64,000 bases of DNA from Cedecea colo (GCF_011808225.1 NZ_SOYS01000001.1:62001-126000), one strand, 5' to 3'. Shown: positions 27,382 to 38,160, counted from the stretch's first letter. The notes: generated by a model from the letters alone, not told the origin. Translations and numbers: made by a program.

Positions 27382-29214
27382 TTGAATTCGGAACTGCTTT
27401 GGGTACTGTCGTTGCTTGGCATCACGGTAGTGCTGTTTGCCACCGGCAAGGTGAGAATGGATGCCGTTGCCCTGCTGGTCATTGTCGCTTTCGTCCTGAG
27501 CGGTACGCTAACCCTTAGCGAGGCTTTTTCCGGATTCAGCGACCCTAACGTGATTCTGATTGCCGCACTTTTTATCATTGGCGACGGCCTGGTTCGAACG
27601 GGCGTGGCGACCAAAATGGGGTCCTGGCTGGTGGACGTAGCCGGCAGCAGCGAAACCAAAATGCTTGTCCTCCTGATGATTACCGTCGCCGGGCTGGGCG
27701 CCTTTATGAGTTCCACAGGCGTTGTCGCTATCTTTATTCCCGTGGTGCTGAGCGTTTCCATGCGGATGAAAACGGCTCCGTCGCGCCTGATGATGCCGCT
27801 CAGCTTTGCCGGACTTATCAGCGGCATGATGACGCTGGTCGCCACGCCGCCTAACCTTGTGATCAACAGCGAACTGCTGCGTGAAGGATTACAGGGGTTC
27901 AACTTCTTTAGCGTAACGCCCGTTGGCCTGGTCGTGCTCGTGCTGGGCGTCGCTTATATGCTTTTTGCCCGTTTTGCCCTTAACGGCCAGCACAAAGATG
28001 AAGGTAAAGCGGGCTGGAAGCGACGCACTTTTCGCGATTTGATAAAAGAGTATCGCCTGACCGGCCGCGCCCGTCGCCTGGCGATTCGTCCCGGATCGCC
28101 GATGGTGGGCCATCGTCTGGATGATTTGAAACTGCGTGAACGCTATGGCGCCAACGTTATCGGCCTTGAACGCTGGCGCCGGTTTCGCCGGGTGATAGTG
28201 AACGTTACCGGGATAACCGAGTTTCGCGCCAGGGACGTGCTGCTGATTGATATGTCCGCATCCGAGGTTGATCTGCGCGAATTCTGTAGTGAACAGATGC
28301 TTGAGCCGATGATCCTGCGCGGAGAATATTTCTCTGACCAGGCGCTGGATGTAGGCATGGCGGAAGTGTCGATGATCCCGAATTCAGAACTGCTCGGGCA
28401 GACCCTGCGTGAAATTGGTTTTCGTACCCGCTATGGGCTGAATGTCGTTGGCCTTAAGCGCAACGGCGAGGCGCAGGAAGGCCTGCTGGTGGACGAATCT
28501 CTTCAGCTTGGCGATATCCTGCTGGTGGTCGGTAACTGGAAGCTAATCAGCCAGCTGAATAAAAAAAGCCGTGACTTCTTAGTGCTCAACCTGCCGGTGG
28601 AAGAGGGGGAAGCGTCGCCGGCGCATAGCCAGGCGCCGCACGCCATTTTTTGCCTGGCACTGATGGTCGCGCTGATGTTAACCGACGACATTCCCAATCC
28701 AGTCGCGGCGATCGTTGCCTGCCTGCTGATGGGGAAATTCCGCTGTATCGACATGGAAAGCGCCTACAAAGCGATTCACTGGCCGAGCATCATTTTAATT
28801 GTCGGCATGATGCCGTTTGCCCTGGCGCTGCAAAAAACCGGCGGCGTGGATTTAATCGTGGGCGGCTTAATGAAGTTTGGCGGCGGCTACGGGCCTTATA
28901 TTATGCTCGTCTGCCTGTTTGTGATGTGCGCGGCTATCGGGCTATTTATCTCGAACACCGCCACGGCGGTATTAATGGCGCCTATCGCCCTGGCTGCGGC
29001 AAAATCAATGGGCGTTTCGCCTTATCCGTTTGCGATGATTGTGGCGCTTGCCGCATCAGCCGCCTTTATGACGCCGGTTTCTTCACCGGTAAATACGCTG
29101 GTACTGGGGCCGGGTAATTACAAATTCAGCGACTTTGTGAAATTAGGCGTGCCCTTTACCGTCATTGTGATGGTGGTAAGCGTCGTGATGGTGCCGATGC
29201 TGTTTCCGTTTTAG
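27382..29214 (+). CDS. yfbS: SLC13/DASS-type inner-membrane transporter with two TrkA_C domains
   Basis: 610-aa permease of the citrate/sulfate SLC13 type. Two membrane bundles of five to six helices (residues about 1-200 and 410-610) flank a soluble middle with two TrkA_C (RCK-C) domains (around [20 protein letters not shown] and [19 protein letters not shown]). The repeated signature [17 protein letters not shown] and the [17 protein letters not shown] loop are seen. Substrate unknown. It starts at a TTG with AAGGA 6 nt upstream; E. coli homology begins at the same place. Confidence 0.92.
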   Translation: MNSELLWVLSLLGITVVLFATGKVRMDAVALLVIVAFVLSGTLTLSEAFSGFSDPNVILIAALFIIGDGLVRTGVATKMGSWLVDVAGSSETKMLVLLMITVAGLGAFMSSTGVVAIFIPVVLSVSMRMKTAPSRLMMPLSFAGLISGMMTLVATPPNLVINSELLREGLQGFNFFSVTPVGLVVLVLGVAYMLFARFALNGQHKDEGKAGWKRRTFRDLIKEYRLTGRARRLAIRPGSPMVGHRLDDLKLRERYGANVIGLERWRRFRRVIVNVTGITEFRARDVLLIDMSASEVDLREFCSEQMLEPMILRGEYFSDQALDVGMAEVSMIPNSELLGQTLREIGFRTRYGLNVVGLKRNGEAQEGLLVDESLQLGDILLVVGNWKLISQLNKKSRDFLVLNLPVEEGEASPAHSQAPHAIFCLALMVALMLTDDIPNPVAAIVACLLMGKFRCIDMESAYKAIHWPSIILIVGMMPFALALQKTGGVDLIVGGLMKFGGGYGPYIMLVCLFVMCAAIGLFISNTATAVLMAPIALAAAKSMGVSPYPFAMIVALAASAAFMTPVSSPVNTLVLGPGNYKFSDFVKLGVPFTVIVMVVSVVMVPMLFPF

Positions 29215-29248
29215 TTTGCTTCCCTCGCCTGGAGAGGGCGTGTGAACG

Positions 29249-29848
29249 TTAAAGCGGGGAATCCTGGCTAATTTCATCAAGCGAAAGCTGGAAGCTGGGC
29301 ACGAACACCTGCATGAAATAGTCCATCTCTTCGCTGTGTCTGTCCGCAAGGGTCTTTTCCAGGCGGCCTTTAGCCAGGAGGAATTCGTTATTGCCGGCCG
29401 ATAATTCTTCCAGGCATTTCAGATACGCACACAGCGCATCCGCCTGTTTAACGGTGGCTTTTTCTTCCTCGCTGTACTGATGCTCATCGATCAGCGGCGC
29501 CCAGATATCCCGCAGTTCCTCTGGCACCATATCGATTAATTTCTGCTGGGCAATCTTCTCGATGGCTTTATATTCATGGGCGATTTGCGAATTAAAGTAT
29601 TTAACCGGCGTCGGGAGATCGCCGGTCAGCACTTCGCTGGCGTCATGATAGAGGGCCAGGAGCGCAACGCGTTCGGCATTCACATGGCCGTTGAATTTGC
29701 GGTTTTTGATAGCGGCAAGGGCATGAGCCACCATCGCCACCTGCAGGCTGTGCTCTGACACGTTTTCAGTGCGCACGTTGCGCATGAGCGGCCAGCGATT
29801 GATGAGCTTCAGGCGGGAAAGATGGGCGAAGAAATGGCTTTGACTCAT
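29249..29848 (-). CDS. yfbR: 5'-deoxynucleotidase YfbR
   Basis: HD-domain phosphohydrolase that removes phosphate from dNMPs (for example dCMP and dUMP) in nucleotide salvage. 199 aa. The metal-binding residues are visible: His in [14 protein letters not shown], the HD pair in [13 protein letters not shown], and the later Asp in [15 protein letters not shown]. Same strand as alaA, 79 nt downstream of it. In E. coli the same pair order is kept. Confidence 0.95.
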   Translation of the reverse strand: MSQSHFFAHLSRLKLINRWPLMRNVRTENVSEHSLQVAMVAHALAAIKNRKFNGHVNAERVALLALYHDASEVLTGDLPTPVKYFNSQIAHEYKAIEKIAQQKLIDMVPEELRDIWAPLIDEHQYSEEEKATVKQADALCAYLKCLEELSAGNNEFLLAKGRLEKTLADRHSEEMDYFMQVFVPSFQLSLDEISQDSPL

Positions 29849-29927
29849 GAGGGCACCTGGAATCTGGCAAAGAGCACCATTGTGCGAGGAGAAAGGGGAA
29901 GATGCAAACCTCTTCCCCGCTAACCGG

Positions 29928-31142
29928 CTACTGGCGGTAATGTTCCAGGAATCTACCCAGCTTATTGATGGACATTTCCAGTTCGTCCACGCGTGGTAGC
30001 GTCACGATACGCACATGGTCGGGCCACGGCCAGTTAAAAGCCGTTCCCTGCACCAGCAGCACTTTTTCCTGTAGCAGAAAATCGAGCACCATTTTCTGAT
30101 CGTCATGGATGTTAAAGCGCTTCGCGTCGATTTTCGGGAACATATACAACGCACCGCGCGGCTTCACGCAAGAGACGCCTGGAATATCGTTAATCAGTTC
30201 CCATGCGCGGTTGCGCTGCTCATAAAGACGACCGCCCGGCACGATGAATTCGCTGATGCTCTGGTAGCCGCCAAGCGCGGTCTGAATGGCGTGCTGAGCC
30301 GGGACGTTAGCGCACAGGCGCATTGAAGCCAGCATTTCCAGCCCTTCAATATAACCTTTGGCGTGTTTCTTTGGCCCGTTGAGCACCATCCAGCCCTGGC
30401 GGAAACCGGCGACGCGGTAAGTTTTGGACAGGCCGTTAAAGGTGATGGTTAACAAATCTGGCGCCATGGCGGCAATAGAATGATGCTGCGCTTCATCGTA
30501 GAGGATTTTGTCATAAATCTCATCGGCAAAGATGATGAGGTTGTGCTGACGGGCCAGCTCAACGATTTCCATGAGTAATTCTTTTGAATACACCGCACCG
30601 GTTGGGTTGTTTGGGTTAATAATCACAATGCCACGGGTACGCGGGGTGATTTTGGCACGAATATCATCGAGATCGGGGAACCAGTCGGCGGATTCGTCAC
30701 AAAGATAATGTACCGCTTTACCGCCCGAAAGCGAGACGGCGGCCGTCCACAGCGGGTAATCCGGCGCCGGGACCAGCATTTCATCGCCGCTGTTGAGCAG
30801 CGCCTGCATCGACTGGACAATCAGCTCAGAAACACCGTTACCGATATAAATATCTTCGACGGTCACATCCCGCATGCCCTGCGCCTGATAATGTTGCATG
30901 ATGGCCTTGCGCGCGGAGTAAAGCCCTTTCGAGTCGCAGTATCCCTGCGCGCCAGGAAGGTTGCGGATTACATCGACAAGGATTTCATCCGGGGCTTCAA
31001 AACCGAACGGGGCGGGGTTACCGATATTCAGCTTAAGGACTTTATTGCCTTCCTCTTCCAGGCGTTTCGCCTCTTTGAGAACCGGACCGCGGATGTCATA
31101 ACAAACATTATCTAATTTGCTGGATTTTTCGATAGGGGACAT
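29928..31142 (-). CDS. alaA: Glutamate-pyruvate aminotransferase
   Basis: PLP-dependent class I aminotransferase forming alanine from pyruvate and glutamate; the main alanine-producing transaminase in E. coli (formerly YfbQ). 404 aa. Motifs are [12 protein letters not shown] near the N-terminus, the [11 protein letters not shown] loop, [13 protein letters not shown] with the PLP-contact Asp and Tyr, and the Schiff-base lysine in [17 protein letters not shown]. Divergent from, and far from, lrhA because a 6-kb insert separates them. The leader has a GTTGCTTC / GAAGCAAC hairpin at 31167-31190. Confidence 0.96.
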   Translation of the reverse strand: MSPIEKSSKLDNVCYDIRGPVLKEAKRLEEEGNKVLKLNIGNPAPFGFEAPDEILVDVIRNLPGAQGYCDSKGLYSARKAIMQHYQAQGMRDVTVEDIYIGNGVSELIVQSMQALLNSGDEMLVPAPDYPLWTAAVSLSGGKAVHYLCDESADWFPDLDDIRAKITPRTRGIVIINPNNPTGAVYSKELLMEIVELARQHNLIIFADEIYDKILYDEAQHHSIAAMAPDLLTITFNGLSKTYRVAGFRQGWMVLNGPKKHAKGYIEGLEMLASMRLCANVPAQHAIQTALGGYQSISEFIVPGGRLYEQRNRAWELINDIPGVSCVKPRGALYMFPKIDAKRFNIHDDQKMVLDFLLQEKVLLVQGTAFNWPWPDHVRIVTLPRVDELEMSINKLGRFLEHYRQ

Positions 31143-31166
31143 GGAGCTTCGACCTTAAATGTTAGC

Positions 31167-31190
31167 GTTGCTTCCTGCCGTGGAAGCAAC
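31167..31190 (-). promoter_or_regulatory. Hairpin in the alaA leader
   Basis: A perfect 8-bp stem GTTGCTTC / GAAGCAAC with an 8-nt loop, 24-48 bp upstream of the alaA start on its own strand. It could affect alaA translation or stability. Evidence is structural only. Confidence 0.4.
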
Positions 31191-32108
31191 CAGGCAACAA
31201 TGTACTCCTGGCCGACGCAGATTTGAACCCAGACGAAGCGCATAAGTGCAATTTATCTGCAGCAGGATGTAAAACAAAAAGGCTTTTTGATTTTATCTTT
31301 TAGTCATTAATGTTGTCATTAATCCAATAATCCAGATAATAATCTGGATATATGTTTTGATTTTGATTTTATATCCTGAAATATTGCGGGTTACGAAGCG
31401 GCTGCTTCTGTTAGCCAAAAGTACAGTATTGAAAAACGACCAAGTAAAAATGAATATTCACGCGAGCAATCGCAGCGCTGGCAGCAACAGCACGCTCTCC
31501 AGAAGCCAGTCAAATGCCCAGGGCAATAATCTGAAATACCTAAAAAAGTAAGTCTCTCACATTTATATATTGAGCGATAATATATTGTGAAAACGGCTGA
31601 CGCTACGCCTGTTATTTATTCATAGCCATGTGCGGTAATATATGTATAGAACTTTTAAAGTAATTTTTCATTGAAATCATTCAGGTTTCTCGAAATATTT
31701 TCAAGTTAGGTGAATTAATTTTAAAAAAATCCGTAGGTAATAAAAGACGAGGGAAAGAAACCGGCGGCAGGAATAAGACGGTGATATTAGACAAAACGGC
31801 ATAACGCCCCGCTCGACCAGGATCTGCGTCGCCAAAAATCAGAAGGAGGCAGCCACCGGCGGGGAGACTTAATTCAGCATTCAATAAGGGGGAAGTGACA
31901 GGCAGGACGCCGTGTTAACTGCGGTAAGCGGCTCCACCCCAGCCGCAGCCTCTTCCGGCAGGGAAACCTGCCGTTCACGATAAAGCGCTGCGGCCGCTGG
32001 CAGATAGCAGGTCAACCGGTATGAACCTCACCGGCGCGGCCGGCCCCGGGCTTGCCATCAAGTCCGGCTATTCCTGAGCGTTTGTGGTGTCTGCGGCCTG
32101 GATTGCCG
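31191..32108. other. Non-coding accessory stretch between alaA and the yncE-like gene
   Basis: No convincing gene. It contains an AT-rich left half with a perfect palindrome, ATCCAGAT-AATA-ATCTGGAT, at 31330-31349, and a GC-rich right half (about 31900-32108) with no recognisable coding frame. The abrupt composition change suggests a mosaic or decayed insert. A 33-codon ORF near 31450 lacks a ribosome site and was not called. Confidence 0.5.
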
Positions 32109-32149
32109 TCAGGAGAAACGGAACTGGCGCACCGCACCGTCTCTCCTGA
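32109..32149 (-). terminator. Hairpin downstream of the yncE-like gene
   Basis: TCAGGAGA / TCTCCTGA plus four further pairs across one mismatch, 13 positions in all. It lies 9 bp past the gene's stop. There is no T-run on the minus strand, so it is a probable but not classical terminator. Confidence 0.5.
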
Positions 32150-32157
32150 TTGCACCT

Positions 32158-33336
32158 TTATGATTTATTGAGCGAGATGCTTAATATTTTCTCTTTTGCT
32201 CCCTCAACAAAAACATCCGCATCCCACTGCTTATTAAACCCTTCTTTAATACCCACGTACAATGTGTCAAGGTCTGAAGATAACGCCATTTGGTTCGGAT
32301 ACACCGGCGTGTTAAATTCTTTTTTGACAGAATACGTTTTCGCATCCACGACGCTTACCGTACCGCTTCTGAAATTGGTTACGTATATTTCATTATATTT
32401 AGGATTGTATTTAACCGCATTCGCGCCTTTGCCGGTGTGAACATAGGCAAGCTGCTTGCCGTTATGCAGGTCAAAAATATAAAGCCCGTCATTTTTCCCC
32501 GTTTTATCTTTATGGCTGAAAACGACCACGAATATTCTGCCGGAAGCAGAATCCACGCTCAGGCTCTGAACGCTGGGGATTGCAGGGCTGGCGTTTGTTA
32601 ACGGGATAGTTCGTAATACTTTGCGGGTTACGGCATCAATTTCATTGATGTATTCTTTACCGCCGATATAAATCCTTTGGGTGTTATCGTCAAAAGCCAG
32701 CCCGTAGGCCGTGGTTTTATACGCATCTTTTACTTCGCCCAGGGATTTCAGCGACGTGCCGTCGAGCACCAGCAGCTTTTGCACCGTTCGATGGCCGTCT
32801 GAACTTTTCAGCATGTTGCTATAGCTGATAAACAGCGCGTTCGCCGCCGGGCTGTACACCATATGCCTCAGGTGTTCAGCTTTGGGGTCGGCGGCATCAG
32901 GATTATTGAAACTTAGCCTGTCGCTGGTTTTCACCACCTTCCCGGAAACCGTATCCAGCATGCTGATACGCAATGAGGCGGCCTGAGTATGCCCCACATA
33001 GATTCTGTCGGCTTGTGGATTAATAGCCAGCGAAAATGCCCGGTACGGCGCAGCATATTTTTTTTCAATAGCGAGGCTCGCCGGAGAAAAAGAGTACAGA
33101 TAACCTTTATTATCCTCACGATGAACCCGATCCATCACGGCGGCAAAGACTTTATTATGCTTGCTGTCGTATGCCAGCTCATAAATACCTTCTTCGGCCT
33201 GCTGTAGATAATTTGTTTTTAAATGAAAACGGCTTTCTTTCGGCAGGGGCGGCGGCTCCATCGCCATCGCCCGCGCTGATATACCGGCGGTAACAAACAT
33301 GACCATAAGGTAAGAAGATAGTTTTTTAAGTTGCAT
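32158..33336 (-). CDS. Exported YncE-like beta-propeller protein next to a TonB-dependent receptor
   Basis: 392-aa secreted protein. The signal peptide is MQLKKLSSYLMVMFVTAGI with cleavage expected after SARAMA. The mature part is a YncE-type seven-bladed propeller: repeated blades of the form ...GIYELAYDSKHNKVFAAV, FSLAINPQADRIYVG, LAFDDNTQRIYIGG, AVKYNPKYNEIYVTN and MALSSDLDTLYVGI. E. coli YncE (353 aa) is periplasmic and its gene is Fur-linked with yncD. Here the gene is divergent from a receptor gene of a different type. AAAGGAGG at the ideal distance fixes the ATG at 33336. The precise role (ligand handling, cell-envelope binding) is unknown. Confidence 0.82.
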   Translation of the reverse strand: MQLKKLSSYLMVMFVTAGISARAMAMEPPPLPKESRFHLKTNYLQQAEEGIYELAYDSKHNKVFAAVMDRVHREDNKGYLYSFSPASLAIEKKYAAPYRAFSLAINPQADRIYVGHTQAASLRISMLDTVSGKVVKTSDRLSFNNPDAADPKAEHLRHMVYSPAANALFISYSNMLKSSDGHRTVQKLLVLDGTSLKSLGEVKDAYKTTAYGLAFDDNTQRIYIGGKEYINEIDAVTRKVLRTIPLTNASPAIPSVQSLSVDSASGRIFVVVFSHKDKTGKNDGLYIFDLHNGKQLAYVHTGKGANAVKYNPKYNEIYVTNFRSGTVSVVDAKTYSVKKEFNTPVYPNQMALSSDLDTLYVGIKEGFNKQWDADVFVEGAKEKILSISLNKS

Positions 33337-33539
33337 AATGCCTCCTTTCAGTCTCAACAACCTGTTGCGTATAAATAATTACGCTCTCTTATTCCGTTCG
33401 GTTACGGCAGGCGAATGCCGGGGTTGCGCTTATCTTATTTCCGGGATGGTTAACCGGTCTGGCCTCGGATGCGCTACGGCGGCCGCATCAATTCCTGTCC
33501 TGCCACACGCCTTCAGATAGGCAGTGTTTCATTTATTTG

Positions 33540-33568
33540 TTGATAATGCAAATGGTTATCATTACCAT
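33540..33568 (+). promoter_or_regulatory. Promoter overlapped by a Fur-like box
   Basis: TTGATA, 17-bp spacer, TACCAT reads toward the receptor gene. GCAAATGGTTATCATTACC (33548-33566) matches the 19-bp Fur consensus at 14 positions and covers the spacer and -10. Bound Fur would block this promoter, giving iron-starvation induction. The yncE-like gene is divergent and could share the site. Confidence 0.7.
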
Positions 33569-33840
33569 TCATCCTGATTCTGCTTAATTATTCCCCAGGG
33601 TGACTCCTTGTTGTTCGGCCAGAGGCCCGTAAGGGAAGGCGGAATCTGGAAACAGGCCCGCGATAAATAAGAGGCCTGAAGGCTAAGTTAAATTTCCCGG
33701 CGTGCCGCCGCGCGTATTTAGCGCCTGGCGCAACCGGGCAATAAAGAATTATTACCTGGTTAGTCCGCTTAATTTTCTGGGAAAACGTGTCAGCACGAAA
33801 ATAAATCAATGGATCGTACTAAAATGATAAGGATGACAGC
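33569..33840 (+). other. Long structured leader of the TonB-dependent receptor gene
   Basis: About 270 nt between the predicted promoter and the start codon, without an ORF that I can support. It contains CAGGCC / GGCCTG and CCCGG / CCGGG stems and an AGGGAA...GGCCCGC stretch that loosely recalls cobalamin riboswitch core segments, but the GGUG and CCACUG signatures are missing. Not called as a riboswitch. Confidence 0.4.
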
Positions 33841-36207
33841 ATGAATAACCTCTATCCCATCCGTAACCAGTTCAAAAAAAGGATGTTAATAACGTTATTG
33901 CTTGCGGCAATGCACCTGCCGGGGGCCAGCGCCGCGAGTGAACAAGTGGCCGCGGCGTCCGCCGCCGAACCGGATGACGATATCGATGTGATGATTGTCA
34001 CCGCCACCGAGCTTAAAGCGGGCAGCAGTCATGCCATTGGCATGCAGGAATTACAGGGCAAAGGGGCCAACGATTTTGGTTCCATTATGCGCTATGAGCC
34101 ATTGATCGGCGCAACCGGCGTCAGCGGCGGCTCCGGCAACGGCAAAAGCGGCTTCGATCGCGGGGGCTATACCGGCTACAACATTCGCGGGATGGAAAGC
34201 AACCGCGTCGGCATTGACGTTGACGGCATCGCCCAGCCAAACGCGACCGGACGCAGCTACGTCAGCCGCGCCGGGCTAAACACCTTCGGCATTGGCCGCG
34301 ACTATATCGATCCGTACATGTACGGCAGCGTTAATATTCAGTCCGGCGCCACGTCGACCGAAACGGCCAACGTCGCCATCGGCGGCAACGTCTCTTTCCG
34401 CCCGAAATCACCTGATTATTATCTGCGTCCGGGCGAAACCCACGCCTTTAGCTACCAGAGCGGCTATGATTCTGCGGATCGCAGCTGGCATAACGGGCTT
34501 ACCGCATCCGGCGGCGATGAAACCCTGCGCGGGATTCTGGTCTACAGCCGCCGCGACGGACAGGAAACCCGTAATAACAGCGATATAATCGATGCTTATC
34601 CGGCGAACTGGCATTCCGATGCGGTGATGGCCTCCGGGATCTGGCAGCCCAACGATGAGCATAAGGTGACCACTACCCTCGACTACTATCATAAAACCAA
34701 CCACACCCATTTCGATATCTGGAATAGCGGCGGTAACAGCAAGATTGGCGACGCTAAGCAGACCAGCCAGACCCGGCGCTGGGGCATCAGCCTCAAGGAC
34801 GACTGGACGCCGCTGAATGACTATATCGACAGCATGTCGACCAAAGTCTATTACCAGCATACCGAGGCCCACGACTGGACTTACATGCCGGACAGCATTA
34901 CCCGCATCATGGAAACGATAAACTCCGGCTATGATACGGATAGCTGGGGGATTCAGTCCGCGCTGGCAAAATCTCTTGGCCGTCATGACCTGAGCACGGG
35001 TTTTAACGCCGGCATCACCAAAACCCAGCGTCCGTTCAGCCAGTCGCCCGTTCCGAGCGTCTACGGTGAAATCATGCAGCCGGATGCGGACAGCCGCAGC
35101 GACACCATCAGCGGCTTCGTGCAGGATAAAATTAATGTCGATCTTCCCGACGGCCACAGCTTCGCGGTCATTCCCGGCGTGCGCGTGATATACCAGTCGA
35201 CCCGGCCTGAAGATCTTTCCGACCTGACCACCAGCAGCGGCCTGCTTACGGAGTCGTCCCTCTCCAGGCTGTACGGCAAAAATACCGACACCCAGGCGCT
35301 GCCGTCGTTAACCTTCCAGTACTCTCTGACGCCGCGCCTGATGACCTATCTGCAATACCAGCGCGGCGCGCAGTTCCCGAACGCCAGCCAGCTGTTCGGC
35401 TCGTGGAATCTCGGCTCAAGCTACGCGGGGCGGAAGCAGTATGCGCTGATCGGTAATACCGATCTGGAGACCGAAACCAGCGATAGCCTGGAGTGGGGCA
35501 TTAAAGGGGAAGTGACGGAAGGCATCACTCTGCGCACCTCCCTGTTTTACAACAGCTATGAGGATTTTATCGCCTATACTCGCTATTCCCGAGCCGCCAA
35601 TCCGGGGATATTCAGCAACGTACCGTCGAATATCTATACTATCTTCCAGGCGGAAAACCGCGATAAAGCCTATATCTACGGCGGCGAAATCAGCGCCAGA
35701 TTCAACGTTGGCACCTGGTTCGAACAGGTGGACGGCCTGAGCGCAACGCTCGCCTATGGCTACAGCGAAGGGAAATCCAAATCCACCTATGACGGCGACA
35801 AATACGTCGACCTCGACAGCGTGGCGCCGATGAAGGCGATCGTTGGCGTGGCGTGGAACGACCCGGCGAAACGCTACGGTACCGGGCTGACCGCTACCTT
35901 TGTTAAAGGTAAACGGGCCACCGCGACCAACCGCGAATCCTACCTTAACAACGGCTCAACCCTCACCAACGCCACCGGCGAGTATATGCGCGTGCCCGGC
36001 TACGGCATGCTGGACTGGAGCGCGTACTGGCAGGTGACGAAGAACGTTCGCCTCAACGGCGGCGTTTATAATCTGACGGATCGTCAATACTGGGATTATC
36101 TGAGCAGCAGAACGCTTGAAGGCACTACAAATCAGGACGCTTACGACAAAGCGCTGGCGGCGATGCCCGGCCGGACATGGCAGCTTGGCGTTAACATCGA
36201 CTTCTAA
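33841..36207 (+). CDS. TonB-dependent outer-membrane receptor, haemoglobin/haem/lactoferrin type
   Basis: 788-aa outer-membrane receptor. Signal peptide MNNLYPIRNQFKKRMLITLL... with cleavage expected after GASA (about residue 31). A TonB box is visible in DDDIDVMIVTATEL, then a plug domain (GYNIRGMESNRVGIDVDGIAQP, IQSGATSTETANVAIGGNVSFRPKSP) and a 22-strand barrel ending in the aromatic WQLGVNIDF. The plug and the GGNVSFRPKSP region place it in the haemoglobin/transferrin/lactoferrin receptor group. The haem-receptor FRAP and NPDL motifs appear only as QFPNASQLFG and GNTDLETETSDSLEWG. Substrate is not proven. AAGGA is 7 nt before the ATG. Confidence 0.88.
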   Translation: MNNLYPIRNQFKKRMLITLLLAAMHLPGASAASEQVAAASAAEPDDDIDVMIVTATELKAGSSHAIGMQELQGKGANDFGSIMRYEPLIGATGVSGGSGNGKSGFDRGGYTGYNIRGMESNRVGIDVDGIAQPNATGRSYVSRAGLNTFGIGRDYIDPYMYGSVNIQSGATSTETANVAIGGNVSFRPKSPDYYLRPGETHAFSYQSGYDSADRSWHNGLTASGGDETLRGILVYSRRDGQETRNNSDIIDAYPANWHSDAVMASGIWQPNDEHKVTTTLDYYHKTNHTHFDIWNSGGNSKIGDAKQTSQTRRWGISLKDDWTPLNDYIDSMSTKVYYQHTEAHDWTYMPDSITRIMETINSGYDTDSWGIQSALAKSLGRHDLSTGFNAGITKTQRPFSQSPVPSVYGEIMQPDADSRSDTISGFVQDKINVDLPDGHSFAVIPGVRVIYQSTRPEDLSDLTTSSGLLTESSLSRLYGKNTDTQALPSLTFQYSLTPRLMTYLQYQRGAQFPNASQLFGSWNLGSSYAGRKQYALIGNTDLETETSDSLEWGIKGEVTEGITLRTSLFYNSYEDFIAYTRYSRAANPGIFSNVPSNIYTIFQAENRDKAYIYGGEISARFNVGTWFEQVDGLSATLAYGYSEGKSKSTYDGDKYVDLDSVAPMKAIVGVAWNDPAKRYGTGLTATFVKGKRATATNRESYLNNGSTLTNATGEYMRVPGYGMLDWSAYWQVTKNVRLNGGVYNLTDRQYWDYLSSRTLEGTTNQDAYDKALAAMPGRTWQLGVNIDF

Positions 36208-36224
36208 TGCCGTAACGTCTGCTC

Positions 36225-36257
36225 CTTCCCCGTTTTGTATGCCGGGGAAGTTTCCTT
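36225..36257 (+). terminator. Terminator after the receptor gene
   Basis: CTTCCCCG / CGGGGAAG, 8-bp stem with a 10-nt loop, followed by TTTCCTT. It begins 18 nt after the stop codon. Confidence 0.7.
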
Positions 36258-37189
36258 ACCGGATATCCATTCACCGTCTGGTCAGCTATCGGCTAAGCCG
36301 GCAACAAACACCGGCTGGCATCTTTGCTAAGCCGGCGGCCTGGCCGTGCCGTATTCTTTGCGATCCTCTGTTCAGGCCGGATAGTTGTAAAAACGGGCCA
36401 ACCTGCCCGGCGGCCGCCATTGTTTATTTTTGTAAATATTTAACAACCAAGCAACGGAAGATAAATTCTCTGTAAAATGCCCGTCCGCGCTTCTTTCTTA
36501 ACATATTAATAAACAACGCTCAGCCCGTTTCCTTAGGGGCCAGCGGTGATGGGGAGTTAAAGAGTTGTTTAGAATCTTAATCGGAGATGTAATTAATAAA
36601 TGCCCGGGAGATTATTAAGCAGATTTTATTATTGAAGTTGCCAATTTCAGCAATAGCCAAAAATAAGGGTTAACGGTAAGCTTAAAAAGAGAATGAGATC
36701 AGATAATTCGCAATAGAGCTTATAAATCAACACAATTTGAGGTAAGATGCACAACCTGTTATGGTCGTTCTAATGTTTTCAGCCATAAGTAATGGCCTGC
36801 TTTATAAGGCGTTGCTGTTTACCTTTGTATATCAGACTAGCGCTACCCCAGCCTTATGAACGGCGCTTTCCCATATCCGGGATGCGAGAAAATAAATAAG
36901 ACCCGATCCTGAAGCAGATTTATGGTAACGGCTAAAATCAATTTAATCGACCGATGGTCAATCTCTTCGTTCATAGGTTGAATTAGCCAGAGTAATACCC
37001 CGCAGAGCGCGCTTCACATAATTGCGCGACCCTGACGGGAAAATAAAATATTAAAACCAGGACACCGGTCTCAAAAATAGCACGATTTTTTAAGAGACGT
37101 TCTGTAAATGGAATTGCTTTATCTCTTTGATAAATCACAGCAATAGAACTAAGGCAGACTCGTAAGAGCAACCTACTAGTGAAAAAATT
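36258..37189. other. Long non-coding region upstream of lrhA
   Basis: About 930 bp with no supportable gene. The left 180 bp is GC-rich with an 11-base direct repeat GCTAAGCCGGC at 36292-36302 and 36326-36336. From about 36420 on it is AT-rich and probably holds the lrhA promoter and a long leader, as E. coli lrhA has. No specific promoter could be assigned with confidence. Confidence 0.5.
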
Positions 37190-38125
37190 ATGATTAACGC
37201 AAATCGCCCGATACTTAATCTCGATCTCGATCTATTGAGGACTTTTGTCGCGGTCGCCGATCTCAATACTTTTGCGGCCGCCGCAGCGGCGGTATGCCGC
37301 ACCCAATCCGCGGTCAGTCAGCAGATGCAGCGCCTTGAGCAGTTGGTAGGAAAAGAGCTCTTTGCACGTCATGGCCGTAACAAGCTGTTAACCGAACATG
37401 GCATTCAGCTATTGGGATATGCGCGAAAAATTCTGCGTTTTAATGATGAAGCCTGCACTTCGCTTATGTTTAGTAATTTACAGGGCGCGCTGACCATCGG
37501 GGCTTCTGATGAAACCGCAGATACTATTCTTCCCTTTCTTCTTAACAGAATCAGCTCGGTTTATCCTAAACTGGCGCTGGATGTGCGGGTCAAACGCAAT
37601 CCTTTCATACTTGATATGCTCAACCAGCAGGAAGTTGACCTGGTTGTCACCACCTCGAAGCCTGCCCATTTTGAATCGATTGTCCTGCGCACATCGCCAA
37701 CGCTATGGTATTGCGCGGCAGATTATGTCTTTCAGAAAGGCGAGGCAGTGCCGCTGGTAATGCTCGACGATCCAAGTCCGTATCGCGACATGGTGATTGA
37801 GCACCTCAATGCGGAGCACATTCAGTGGCGCATCTCTTATGTCGCTTCAACGCTTGCAGCGGTCAGAGCAGCGGTGAAAGCGGGCCTTGGGATCACCGCG
37901 CGGCCTGTCGAGATGATGAGCTCCGAACTGCGCGTCCTCGGCTCGGCAGATGGGCTTCCCGTTATGCCGGATACGCGCTATCTGCTTTGCCGTAATCCGC
38001 AGACGAATAACGAGCTGGCGCAGGCAATTTTCAGCGCTATGGAAACTAATCCCAGCCCTTATAGCTATGCCATCACCGCTGATGAAAGGGACGGCCCTTC
38101 GTTAGCTGAAGACAGGGCAGAGTAG
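37190..38125 (+). CDS. lrhA: LysR-family regulator LrhA
   Basis: Global regulator that in E. coli represses flagellar master genes flhDC, type 1 fimbriae and, indirectly, affects RpoS. 311 aa. The LysR HTH is at about residues 12-70 ([45 protein letters not shown] in parts), followed by the effector domain ([18 protein letters not shown]). The C-terminal 30 residues diverge from E. coli. It lies upstream of nuo in the same direction, with a terminator between. Confidence 0.95.
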   Translation: MINANRPILNLDLDLLRTFVAVADLNTFAAAAAAVCRTQSAVSQQMQRLEQLVGKELFARHGRNKLLTEHGIQLLGYARKILRFNDEACTSLMFSNLQGALTIGASDETADTILPFLLNRISSVYPKLALDVRVKRNPFILDMLNQQEVDLVVTTSKPAHFESIVLRTSPTLWYCAADYVFQKGEAVPLVMLDDPSPYRDMVIEHLNAEHIQWRISYVASTLAAVRAAVKAGLGITARPVEMMSSELRVLGSADGLPVMPDTRYLLCRNPQTNNELAQAIFSAMETNPSPYSYAITADERDGPSLAEDRAE

Positions 38126-38160
38126 TTTTCATGCTTTGTTAGTAACAAAATGTTAACTGT

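Noticed and set aside
31450-31551. 33-codon Ser/Asn/Gln-rich small ORF beginning MNIHASNRSAG
   Set aside because: No ribosome binding site and no recognisable similarity; kept as non-coding.
33569-33840. Cobalamin riboswitch
   Set aside because: Only partial resemblance; diagnostic GGUG and CCACUG elements are missing. Listed as a finding, not as a riboswitch feature.
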